This document shows, one piece after another, positions 52,481-60,688 of a stretch of DNA of 64,000 nt. The position numbers and the translations under genes are program-made. The notes under the pieces were generated by a model, which was not told the DNA's origin, ran no database searches, and was given only the letters and a program-made list of their open reading frames with translations. Source of the DNA: Ornithinibacillus scapharcae TW25 (lineage in GTDB: Bacteria; Bacillota; Bacilli; Bacillales; Amphibacillaceae); contig NZ_AEWH01000024.1 in assembly GCF_000190475.1 (NCBI RefSeq), positions 1-64,000 on the forward strand. Reading direction: 5' to 3'. Numbering within the stretch: position 1 is the first letter of the stretch; each line of letters starts with the position of its first letter.

Positions 52481-52885
52481 TTAATTGACTTTATTTTATG
52501 ATGTGGGGATATTTTTTCAAAAGATGTTGGAACAGAACATAATTATACGAGTTCAAAAGCGAACAATAACCAAATTAAGCACCGGAAATATACGGAGACT
52601 CCTTGAAAAAGAAGAACGCTTTTTCTGCGTGCGATGAGTCGCTGCCGAAGCGTTCCTTGTCCTGCGGGAGGAAAGGCATAGGTGAGACCCCTAAAGAAGT
52701 TAGCACGAGGAGGCTCACCAGCCGCCCGCGCAAGGTAGACACTGCGACGGTTTTGTCAAGCAGATGTCGCCCCTGTACTGGAAGTGGAACGCGAAGTATA
52801 TTTCCGGTGCGGTTTATTCCACTGTCTATGGTATTGTTCGGATTAAAATCCTTTTGTCCCGGCCACCATTGTTTCATATCTCTGA
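52481..52885. other. intergenic region holding a structured repeat element
   Basis: Between the CadD-like gene and the 3' end of slaP. The element at 52579-52810 fills most of it. A minus-strand open frame here (52575-52913) reads through the element and is not a gene. Confidence 0.6.
52579..52810. repeat. MITE-like structured intergenic element
   Basis: The ends are a perfect 15-bp inverted repeat, GCACCGGAAATATAC and GTATATTTCCGGTGC. The GC-rich interior has the segments GGAGACTCC, CCTGCGGGAGG, GGTGAGACCCC, GAGGAGGCTCACC and GCCCGCG. From memory this segment order is a repeated palindromic element common in Bacillaceae genomes; its function is unknown. It has no open frame of its own. Confidence 0.7.
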
Positions 52886-53770
52886 TTAATTCTGTATCGG
52901 ATAAACCTGCCATCTAGATAAATCAATTTCTTCCTTTGTTATAGAGTTAGCAGGGAAAATAAATGTCCATGGTTTACTTGTGTTCGCCTTAATGGTTAAG
53001 TCATCCAGCTTAAAAGCTCCACGAGTTATTTCTTCACCACTTGCATCTTTTACTCCGAGTGGAAGCTGCTGTAGAGCAATTCCTTTTTCTGCACCATTTC
53101 GAATAAGTAGTGTTACGACTAAATCATTATTTTCGTTACGCTGTGCATTTATTCCCATGAAATTTACTTCACCAGGCTTCAGTGGAGCAGCGTTTTCAAC
53201 TATCTGAGCTAAAGTGGTTTTCACATCTTCTGCAATCGATTTTTCCCAAGATTCATCTAAATCAAGAACGTGCTTTTGCTTGATTTCAAATGCTAATAAC
53301 CATTCCTCAGGCTGCGCGTTCACTTCTTTTACTATGTCTTCTTTATTGAAGACGAACTTCCAAGGTCTTGCAGCATTAGGAGGAATGCTATCTAGTTTAC
53401 TCAGATCAAATTCCTTCTTTGCAATTAATTCCTTATCGCCATCTAAAAGCAAAATAGTTGTTGGACCAAACTTGATGCTTTGCGTCACAGTACTACGGAT
53501 TAAACCAGTGGTTAAAATCCGACCATCAGCAAGCTTGGAAAACTCCATTCCATAAATTGAGATTTGGTTAATGTTTAATTTTGGTGCTTGACTATTATGG
53601 AAAGCGAAGACATATCGCTCTTCATCGGTAACATTCCAACCATCAGGGATGGATAAAGTAGTTTCAAGTTCTTCATCACTAGTTACATCCCCAGGAGAAC
53701 TTAATACTTCACTTGCATCAATTGCATTCGGATCGTTTTTACTGCCCTTGCCTTTTTTAAAACTAAACAT
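52886..53770 (-). CDS. slaP: accessory Sec S-layer assembly protein
   Basis: A 294-residue soluble protein with two copies of the SLAP domain: residues about 50-155 (from DEERYVFAFHNSQ to ARPWKFVFNKEDI) and about 170-285 (from AEDVKTTLAQI to SKPWTFIFPANSI). The duplicated PW-F-F ending is the mark of the family. In B. anthracis SlaP works with SecA2 in S-layer protein export. Here it lies 16 bases after secA2, so the two are one unit. The cargo is most likely the two repeat proteins encoded just upstream (inference). Confidence 0.85.
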   Translation of the reverse strand: MFSFKKGKGSKNDPNAIDASEVLSSPGDVTSDEELETTLSIPDGWNVTDEERYVFAFHNSQAPKLNINQISIYGMEFSKLADGRILTTGLIRSTVTQSIKFGPTTILLLDGDKELIAKKEFDLSKLDSIPPNAARPWKFVFNKEDIVKEVNAQPEEWLLAFEIKQKHVLDLDESWEKSIAEDVKTTLAQIVENAAPLKPGEVNFMGINAQRNENNDLVVTLLIRNGAEKGIALQQLPLGVKDASGEEITRGAFKLDDLTIKANTSKPWTFIFPANSITKEEIDLSRWQVYPIQN

Positions 53771-53786
53771 AAAATCATTCCTTTAT

Positions 53787-56159
53787 TTAAGAGTTTTCGC
53801 TGTTATCCTCTTTTTCATTTGCGCGATGGATTAAGATGATAAGTCTTGTCGCGATTTCGTATTCAATATCATTGAATAAGGTTTCAAATAGCTTATATCC
53901 CTCTTTTTCATATAATTGAACAGGGTCTTCCTGTTGGTATTGACGAATACCAATACCTTCCTTCAATTGATTCATCGTGTCTAGATGCTTTTTCCACAAT
54001 GTATCAATCACAAATAGAACGACTCCTTTTGCATTCATTTGGATTTCTTCGTTGTCTTCGTATTGGGAAAGCTCTTCTAGATTTTGTTTGAAGTGGTCTT
54101 TCACAAAGTCTATGAGCTCTTCATCTGATTGGAATTCTTTTTCTTCCAATTGGAAAGGGACTAACGAAATTTTATTAAGTTCTTCTGATAATCGTTCTAA
54201 ATCCCATTCTTCTGGTAACGAGTCTTCTTCGCAGAACGTTTGGATTAACTTTTTCGGTAAATCAGCTGTTTGTTTCATAACAAATTGAATGGCATTTTCT
54301 TCTTCTAATAGCTTGTCTCGAAGCTGATATACAATATCACGTTGTTTATTCGTTACATTCTCTAGTTTCAAATTGTACTCACGGAATTGATAGTGAATAC
54401 CCTCGGAGATTTTCTGTGCTGTCTCTACAAATTTATGAACATTGGAAGAGGTAATCTCTCCAATTTCGTTTGCTTTAAACTTCGGTTTCATACGCTCCAG
54501 TTCATCTGCCGCATAGCGAATAAATAGATAGTCCTCAACGGAAATAATAAACTGAGTTGAACCTGGATCTCCTTGTCTTCCAGAACGACCTTTTAATTGA
54601 TTATCGATTCGTCGACTTTCATTCCTCTCTGTTCCAATTACATGAAGACCACCAAGCTCTGCTACACCTTCACCAAGCATAATATCGGTTCCACGACCAG
54701 CCATATTCGTAGCAATCGTTATTCGATCTTTTTGTCCAGCTAAGGAAATTAGCTTCGCTTCTTGTTGAACACTTTTTGCATTTAATAATTGGTACTCCAG
54801 TTGTTCCCGATCTAATAGCTTTGCAACTTCCTCGGATTGAAGAATAGAGGTAGTACCAATTAGGATTGGTTGTCCTGTTTGATGACGTTCTTTCACTTCT
54901 TTTAATAAGAAATCATACTTTTGTTCCTTCGTCATAAAGACTCTATCCGACATATCAACACGTTGATTAGGCTTATTGGAAGGAATTTGCACCACGTTCA
55001 TTCCATAAGTTTCTCGAAGCTCAGATTCCTCTGTTTTTGCTGTTCCTGTCATACCAGATAATAGTGGATACATGCGATAATAATTCTGAACCGTAATTAA
55101 TGCCATTGTTTTATTCTCTTCTGTATTCACAAGACCTTCTTTAGACTCAATTGCTTGGTGTAAACCATTACTCAAGCTACGTCCTTCCATAATACGTCCT
55201 GTGTTCATATCGACAAGCTTAATTTCTCCATCTTCAACGATGTAGTCAACATCACGCTTATAAAGAACTCGAGCTCTTAATGCTTGAAGAAGGGAATGAA
55301 ATAGAGAACTATGTTCGAGGTCAAATAGGTTAGGAATTCCGAATACCTTTTCACACTTATTAAGACCTTTTTCCGTAAAGTTCACTGTCTTTAATTCTAA
55401 ATCATAGGTATAATCTTCTTCTTCCTTAAGACTTTTAATAACACTCGCACAAACCTTATAAAGTCTTCCACTTGGCTTGTCTTTCCCTGCAATAATTAGT
55501 GGCGTTTTCGCTTCATCAATCAGTACACTGTCAATTTCGTCTATGATGGCGTAATGGTATGGGCGTTGTACTTTTTGGGAAAGTTCGTTGACGGTGTTAT
55601 CGCGTAAATAGTCGAACCCAAATTCTGTTCCAACACCGTACGTGATATCACAGTTATAAGCAGCTTGCTTTTCCTGTGTGCCTAGACCTGGGATATTAAG
55701 TCCGACCTTAAGTCCAAGAAATTCATGGATTTGTCCTACAATATCGCGGTCGCGTTGAGCAAGGTAATCGTTCACGGTGATGACATGTACACCTTTTCCT
55801 TCTAGTGCAACAAGGTAACTTGGTAGGGAGGCAACTAATGTTTTCCCTTCACCGGTAGCCATTTCTGAAATATTTCCATGAAGTAGTACGATTCCACCCA
55901 AAAGTTGAACATCAAAATGGCGCATACCTAATACACGTTTTGACGCCTCACGAACCGTTGCAAATGCTTCTACCGTTAAATCATGAATGGTTTCTCCTTT
56001 TTCAAGGCGGTTACGAAATTCGATTGTTTTTCCTTTTAATTCATCATCAGATAGTGCTTCATATTCATTTTCTAGGTTATTAATTTTCTCAACCAACGCA
56101 TAGTATTTCTTAACCTCACGAAAGCTTTCATTCTGCTTAATGCGACTAATTATATCCAT
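53787..56159 (-). CDS. secA2: accessory preprotein translocase ATPase SecA2
   Basis: A 790-residue SecA homologue. Walker A is ATGEGKTL at about residue 95, DEAD-like IIDEIDSVLIDEAKTP at about 205, and the helicase motif TNMAGRGTDIMLG at about 485; HGNISEMATGEGKT and MRHFDVQLLGG are also conserved. It lacks the C-terminal zinc-binding CxCxSG tail of housekeeping SecA and is shorter, both marks of SecA2. It powers export of a subset of proteins through SecYEG. ATG behind TAAGGAG. Followed by slaP; separated by a terminator from the repeat-protein genes. Confidence 0.92.
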   Translation of the reverse strand: MDIISRIKQNESFREVKKYYALVEKINNLENEYEALSDDELKGKTIEFRNRLEKGETIHDLTVEAFATVREASKRVLGMRHFDVQLLGGIVLLHGNISEMATGEGKTLVASLPSYLVALEGKGVHVITVNDYLAQRDRDIVGQIHEFLGLKVGLNIPGLGTQEKQAAYNCDITYGVGTEFGFDYLRDNTVNELSQKVQRPYHYAIIDEIDSVLIDEAKTPLIIAGKDKPSGRLYKVCASVIKSLKEEEDYTYDLELKTVNFTEKGLNKCEKVFGIPNLFDLEHSSLFHSLLQALRARVLYKRDVDYIVEDGEIKLVDMNTGRIMEGRSLSNGLHQAIESKEGLVNTEENKTMALITVQNYYRMYPLLSGMTGTAKTEESELRETYGMNVVQIPSNKPNQRVDMSDRVFMTKEQKYDFLLKEVKERHQTGQPILIGTTSILQSEEVAKLLDREQLEYQLLNAKSVQQEAKLISLAGQKDRITIATNMAGRGTDIMLGEGVAELGGLHVIGTERNESRRIDNQLKGRSGRQGDPGSTQFIISVEDYLFIRYAADELERMKPKFKANEIGEITSSNVHKFVETAQKISEGIHYQFREYNLKLENVTNKQRDIVYQLRDKLLEEENAIQFVMKQTADLPKKLIQTFCEEDSLPEEWDLERLSEELNKISLVPFQLEEKEFQSDEELIDFVKDHFKQNLEELSQYEDNEEIQMNAKGVVLFVIDTLWKKHLDTMNQLKEGIGIRQYQQEDPVQLYEKEGYKLFETLFNDIEYEIATRLIILIHRANEKEDNSENS

Positions 56160-56267
56160 ATATATGAACTCCTTAAGTTTCCATAATCATACAAAATATA
56201 TTATAGCATGAATTATGTCGATGGCACAAAGTAGGGCGAGAGGAGATAGAATGAAAGAAAGAAAGAA

Positions 56268-56320
56268 AGAGACAGTCCCTCATCGATCTAAAATAATTAG
56301 AGCGGTGAGGGACTGTCTCT
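56268..56320 (-). terminator. terminator of the repeat-protein genes
   Basis: AGAGACAGTCCCTCA pairs with TGAGGGACTGTCTCT. On the minus strand the stem is followed by TTTCTTTCTTTC. It separates the repeat-protein unit from secA2. Confidence 0.8.
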
Positions 56321-56325
56321 ATTGA

Positions 56326-57666
56326 TTATTGGTGTGGGTGAGTCCCATTAGCTTGTTCTTCTTCATTTGTTAAACCGTCTTGATCAAAATCCTCTAGATT
56401 ATCTTGGATGCCATTCCCGTTTGTGTCCTTATTTAACGGATTTAAATCTACAGGATGATAGACAGTGATTTCTATGATGCTTCTATAATTTTTGCTTCCG
56501 TCATGATAGATAATCTCGAAGTAGTCTGTTAATCCATCGCCATCACTATCTTTATTTAGAGGATTCGTTTTAAATTTGCGTACCTCATCAAAATCCGTAA
56601 CGCCATCCCCATCTGTATCGGGATTAAAAGGGTCTGTTCCAAGTTGTCTTTCTTCCTCGTCTGTCAGACCATCATTATCAGAATCCGGGTTCCAATCATA
56701 GCGGACATGTGGGCGATTAAATTTTAAGTTGATCAAGCTTTCCATTGCAACGTGGATGTTCTCGCCATCCCTCGCCACTGCTGTTGTGTTCTTTAAGAAA
56801 ATATCTCCCCAGCTATAGGATTTTTTGTAGGTTTGATTTTTGTTTATTGGATCATCATTGAGCTCGAATTCATCCTCGAAATACTCTTCTTGATCATATA
56901 GGAGAATAGATTGAATGATTTTCACCCAGGTTTTCTGATCTCTTTTAAAAATTTCTATTATATTGGTAGTTCCCGCGTTTACTTGTTTATCCTCAGTTTC
57001 TCCATTTTTTTCTTGCTCAGAGTGGACTGTTACATCTTGGCTTTGCCCGATGGAAGCAAGTGGACTTTCCCCATCTTCTGTTACTTCGATAGGGTCATGT
57101 TCAGATTGCCCTTCTTTAATAGAAAGCTCTTGCTTTTGTTTCAGCTCTACATTCGTTTTCTGGCTTTGATTATTTTTATTCCCATTAATGGATCCATTTT
57201 GCTCATTTTTAATGTTCGTTTGTTGGTTCTGTGTAGCAGAACTGTTTTCGGAAATAGCCTCCATGTCTTGCTCTTGATTAGTGGAGATTTCTGTTTTTTG
57301 TCCTTGGCTTTGTTCTGAGTTTTGAACGTTTTGAGACTGATTAGCGTTGATATCGCTATACTGAATTTGCTCTAAGTCAACTTCTTCCGTATTGGAAATG
57401 ATTTGTTCCTGTTCAAGAGAAACCTCTATAGATTGTTTTTGGTCGTAATCATCTGTTGATTCGTTTGCTTTTTGCTCCTGATCTACTTCATTGCCTATTT
57501 GTTGATTCTGATCGGCTTGTTCATCCGTTTCACGTTGTCCCTGTCCGATTTCTGTTTCAATATTTTGCTCTTGTCTAGCATTATCTTCTGCAAATGCAAG
57601 AGGAGTTGCAAGGGTAAATATCAAAAAAATAGATGCAATAGTAGATGTAAATAGTTTTTTAAGCAA
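56326..57666 (-). CDS. secreted Q-x-Q repeat protein with thrombospondin-3 repeats
   Basis: The TTG at 57666 follows GAAGGTGA and gives a direct signal peptide (LLKKLFTSTIASIFLIF, cleavage after LAFA); the longer frame is not supported. The 446-residue protein has three parts. Residues 28-225 are Gln/Asn/Glu-rich with Q-x-Q pairs alternating about 10 and 13 residues apart. A unique domain covers about 235-330. About 335-446 holds four calcium-binding TSP3 units (DSDNDGLTDEEE, DTDGDGVTDFDE, DSDGDGLTDYFE, DFDQDGLTNEEE). No LPXTG or SLH anchor. Probably a minor, anchoring or nucleating partner of the larger repeat protein (inference). Confidence 0.8.
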   Translation of the reverse strand: MLKKLFTSTIASIFLIFTLATPLAFAEDNARQEQNIETEIGQGQRETDEQADQNQQIGNEVDQEQKANESTDDYDQKQSIEVSLEQEQIISNTEEVDLEQIQYSDINANQSQNVQNSEQSQGQKTEISTNQEQDMEAISENSSATQNQQTNIKNEQNGSINGNKNNQSQKTNVELKQKQELSIKEGQSEHDPIEVTEDGESPLASIGQSQDVTVHSEQEKNGETEDKQVNAGTTNIIEIFKRDQKTWVKIIQSILLYDQEEYFEDEFELNDDPINKNQTYKKSYSWGDIFLKNTTAVARDGENIHVAMESLINLKFNRPHVRYDWNPDSDNDGLTDEEERQLGTDPFNPDTDGDGVTDFDEVRKFKTNPLNKDSDGDGLTDYFEIIYHDGSKNYRSIIEITVYHPVDLNPLNKDTNGNGIQDNLEDFDQDGLTNEEEQANGTHPHQ

Positions 57667-57698
57667 GATTTCACCTTCTTTAAAAAAGTATAAGAATG

Positions 57699-57732
57699 GC
57701 ATCTGTTGTTCTTTATAAAGAACAACAGATGC
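57699..57732. repeat. perfect 34-bp palindrome between the repeat-protein genes
   Basis: GCATCTGTTGTTCTTTA followed at once by its reverse complement. On the minus strand it lies 15 bases after the stop of the large gene and 33 bases before the TTG of the second; no T run follows directly. Probably an mRNA-stabilising hairpin or leaky attenuator that gives more of the first product. Confidence 0.7.
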
Positions 57733-57747
57733 AAAAAAACATCGTAC

Positions 57748-60018
57748 TTAGTTACTACTACCAAATTGAATTTGAATAGTTGAGTTGCTGGAAGACTGAC
57801 TTTGAGTGTTACCAGAACCTATAGATGTTTGGTTTTGATTTGTATGATTATTTACGGATTGATTTTGGTTGTTCCCAGTACCGCCTGAGAATTGGAAGTA
57901 TCCAGAGCTGTTATTAGATGTTTGCCCTTGTTGATTTCCAAATCCAAAGGAAGAGGAGTTTTGATTCGTGTTGTTATTGGTGTTTTGGTTTTGGTTATTC
58001 CCATTTCCAAATCCAAACTGAGCCCCCCATGACCAGTTAGAGGAAGATTGGCCTTGCCAGTTACCGAAGCCTGAGCTACCTGAGTTTTGGTTTGTATTGT
58101 TGTCGATGTTAGCATCTTGGTTATTATCCTCACCAACACCTACTTGGATTGTACCAGAATTATTCTCGGATATTTGCTCTTGCCCATTTCCTACACCGAT
58201 TGTGCCAGCATTTTGATTTGTATCGTTATCGATGTTAGCATCTTGGTCATTATCGTCGCCAACACCAACTTGAATAGCGCCGGATGTATTCTCAGAATCT
58301 TGGTATTGGCCATTTCCTGCTCCGATAGAATCAACATTCTGGTCTGTATCATTGTCAATATCCGCGTCTTGGTCATTATCGTCGCCAGCACCAACTTGAA
58401 CAGCACCAGAATCATTTACAGAACCTTGGCCTTGATCATTCCCGTAGCCAATTGTTCCCGCGTTTTGATCGGTATCATTATCAATATCTGCATCTTGCTC
58501 ATTATCTTCACCCAGCCCAATTTGTACTGAACCAGAATTGTTATTTGAGCCTTGGCCTTGCCCATTGTTTACACCAATTGTTCCCACGTCTTGATCGGTA
58601 TCATTATCAATATCTGTATCTTGCTCGTTGTCTTCCCCAACACCAGCCTGAACACCACCAGAGTTATTAACAGACTCTTGTAATTGACCGTTGCCATTAC
58701 CGATGACTCCAGCATTCTGGTCTGTATCATTATCGATATTTAGGTCTTGCTCATTCTCTTCACCAGCGCCAATTTGAACACCATTTGAGCTGTCGCCAGA
58801 TCCTTGTAATTGTGTATTGTCATCTCCAATAATGACAGCATCTTGATCTGTATCGTTATCGATATCGGTATCTTGCTCATTGTCTTCCCCAACACCTACT
58901 TGAATAGCGCCAGAGCTATTTTGAGATCCTTGTTCTTGATAATTATCATGACCTATAGCATCGGCATCTTGGTTTGTATCGTTATCAATGTCAGCATCTG
59001 CTTCATTTTCTTCGCCTATTGCACCCTGCTGAGCATCAGATTCATTATAGTTGCCTTGGTATTGATCGTTATCGCCTCCAACTGATATAGCGTTTTGATC
59101 TGTATCATTTTCGATATCGACTTGTTGGTTATTTTCCTCATCTGTAGCTACTTGTGATGAATCTGTACTATTGTTAGAGTTCTGTTGTTGGTTGTTACCA
59201 TGTCCAATTGTGCCTGTATTTTGGTCTGTATCATTTTCAATGTACGTATCTTGGTTGTTTCCATCACCATAGGAATCTTGATAGGATCCGGTGTCGTTTG
59301 TGGAACCTTGGCTTTGATCATTTCCAATACCAATAGTGCCAGCATTTTGATTTGTATCTGTATCTAAATTAACATTCTGATTGTTTTTATCTCCGGAAGC
59401 ATTTTGTGAAGACTCAGATCCATTTACAGATCCTTGTAGTTGCTCATTCCAAGCACCATTTGAACTAGCATTTTGTACCGTATTGTGCATAACTACCGCA
59501 TCTTGCTTATTTCTATCATCTGAGGCCTCTTGATGAGAAGAAGATCCATTATTCGAACCTTGCCCTTGGAAGTTGAAAAATCCACCCGTTAGACCGTTTT
59601 GGAATGTCGTATTTTTACTAGTATTGGTTTGGCTGTTCTTTTTACCGAATGCACCTTGGCTTAGGTTTTTACTAGTAAGAGCAATTTGTTCCTGATTATT
59701 AAATCCACCATATCCATCTGCATTCTGGTTGTCTGTATTAAATCCTTTTTGTACTTGTTTATTCTTACTTCCATCCACTTGTTGGAATCCTGTTGCAGCA
59801 CCTTCTCTATTCTGGAATTGACCGTTATTAAATCCAGATGCAAAATTGTCTTGGTTCTGGTTAAACGAGAAATGTGCATATTGGCTGTTACCTTGTTCAT
59901 CCCTATTTTCTACAGGTCCATTGTTATCCGCACTAACGGTTAAACCACCTGTAAAGAGAGAAGAAACGATAAAGCCGGTACTTAATACATTAATAATCTT
60001 TCTTTGTTTCTTGTTCAT
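57748..60018 (-). CDS. secreted Asn/Gln-rich 42-residue-repeat protein, curlin-like
   Basis: The ATG at 60018 has GGAGG upstream (a TTG directly before it is less likely). The 756-residue protein has a signal peptide (about 1-31, ending LTVSA) and a 110-residue Asn/Gln/Phe/Gly-rich lead. About fifteen 42-residue repeats run from about 145 to the end. A typical repeat reads IDNDTDQNAGTIGYGNDQGQ, then a second 21-22-residue half with SGAVQVGAGDDNDQDAD. The spacing of Q, G and N resembles curlin repeats of E. coli CsgA, suggesting a beta-solenoid. The middle repeats are very acidic, the last three Ser/Asn-rich. No wall anchor is visible. Confidence 0.8.
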   Translation of the reverse strand: MNKKQRKIINVLSTGFIVSSLFTGGLTVSADNNGPVENRDEQGNSQYAHFSFNQNQDNFASGFNNGQFQNREGAATGFQQVDGSKNKQVQKGFNTDNQNADGYGGFNNQEQIALTSKNLSQGAFGKKNSQTNTSKNTTFQNGLTGGFFNFQGQGSNNGSSSHQEASDDRNKQDAVVMHNTVQNASSNGAWNEQLQGSVNGSESSQNASGDKNNQNVNLDTDTNQNAGTIGIGNDQSQGSTNDTGSYQDSYGDGNNQDTYIENDTDQNTGTIGHGNNQQQNSNNSTDSSQVATDEENNQQVDIENDTDQNAISVGGDNDQYQGNYNESDAQQGAIGEENEADADIDNDTNQDADAIGHDNYQEQGSQNSSGAIQVGVGEDNEQDTDIDNDTDQDAVIIGDDNTQLQGSGDSSNGVQIGAGEENEQDLNIDNDTDQNAGVIGNGNGQLQESVNNSGGVQAGVGEDNEQDTDIDNDTDQDVGTIGVNNGQGQGSNNNSGSVQIGLGEDNEQDADIDNDTDQNAGTIGYGNDQGQGSVNDSGAVQVGAGDDNDQDADIDNDTDQNVDSIGAGNGQYQDSENTSGAIQVGVGDDNDQDANIDNDTNQNAGTIGVGNGQEQISENNSGTIQVGVGEDNNQDANIDNNTNQNSGSSGFGNWQGQSSSNWSWGAQFGFGNGNNQNQNTNNNTNQNSSSFGFGNQQGQTSNNSSGYFQFSGGTGNNQNQSVNNHTNQNQTSIGSGNTQSQSSSNSTIQIQFGSSN

Positions 60019-60688
60019 CAAAAGACCTCCAATTTAAATTAACTTTTAAGTAAAGTATTACTACATAGGTTCCTATTGTTGTTGACACCTCCCACTAGTT
60101 CTTTATTGAGAACGATCAAGCCATAAAAAAGACCAACGCCTCGGAATATGTTGGAAAACTATGTGTCATACTTTATTTAGATTTGGTGTAGGCGACAAGA
60201 ATAGAAAACACCTACTAAGTATTATGTACTATTTACAAAGGATTATACCTATTTTCATAGATTAATAAGTGAGACGCCTGAACTCTGGTCTCACGGTATC
60301 CTAAGCACAATAGTAACGTGTTAGGGTACTAGATAATTATACCCACGTTGACACGCTGGTTATAGTATAAATTATTAATTCCTGAAAGGGAATGTTGAAA
60401 AAACGCCATATTTCTTTAAAAAGAACAAAAATTACCATTTTTTCTCTAAAATGGTCTTAATAACGAACTAAAACAACGATTATCAGCCGATATTGGGAAG
60501 AGTATAGGCATGTGGTGAAGGTTGGAAGGAATGTTACGAATAGGAGGGACAATGTTTGGGAAGGGATGGCCAATATTCGCTACAACATAGCCGATTTATC
60601 AGAAATCTATACTCTTTCCAAAAGCATCTTAATCCCTATGATCACCATAAAAAAAGAGCGATTATCCCTAGATAATCGCTCTATAATA
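60019..60688 (-). other. long leader/promoter region of the repeat-protein gene
   Basis: About 670 bases with no gene. On the minus strand there is a possible hairpin GTGAGAC / GTCTCAC (60269-60294), a CCAAC...GTTGG hairpin followed by TCTTTTTT (about 60124-60155), and TATAAT-like boxes without good -35 partners. It may hold a regulated leader RNA; I cannot name a riboswitch class. Near 60495-60619 GGGAAGAGTATAG has a mirrored partner. Confidence 0.4.
60647..60682 (-). terminator. terminator of the first LCP gene
   Basis: AGAGCGATTATC and GATAATCGCTCT form a perfect stem; on the minus strand it is followed by seven T. Confidence 0.88.

Noticed and set aside
52575-52913. Minus-strand open frame of 112 codons next to slaP
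   Set aside because: It overlaps the 3' end of slaP in another frame and runs through the inverted-repeat element; composition is not protein-like.
53977-54288. Plus-strand frame inside secA2
   Set aside because: Antisense shadow of a well-conserved gene.
58087-59367. Plus-strand open frames opposite the repeat protein
   Set aside because: They are the antisense of repeated Asn/Asp/Gln codons and repeat with the same period; no ribosome sites.
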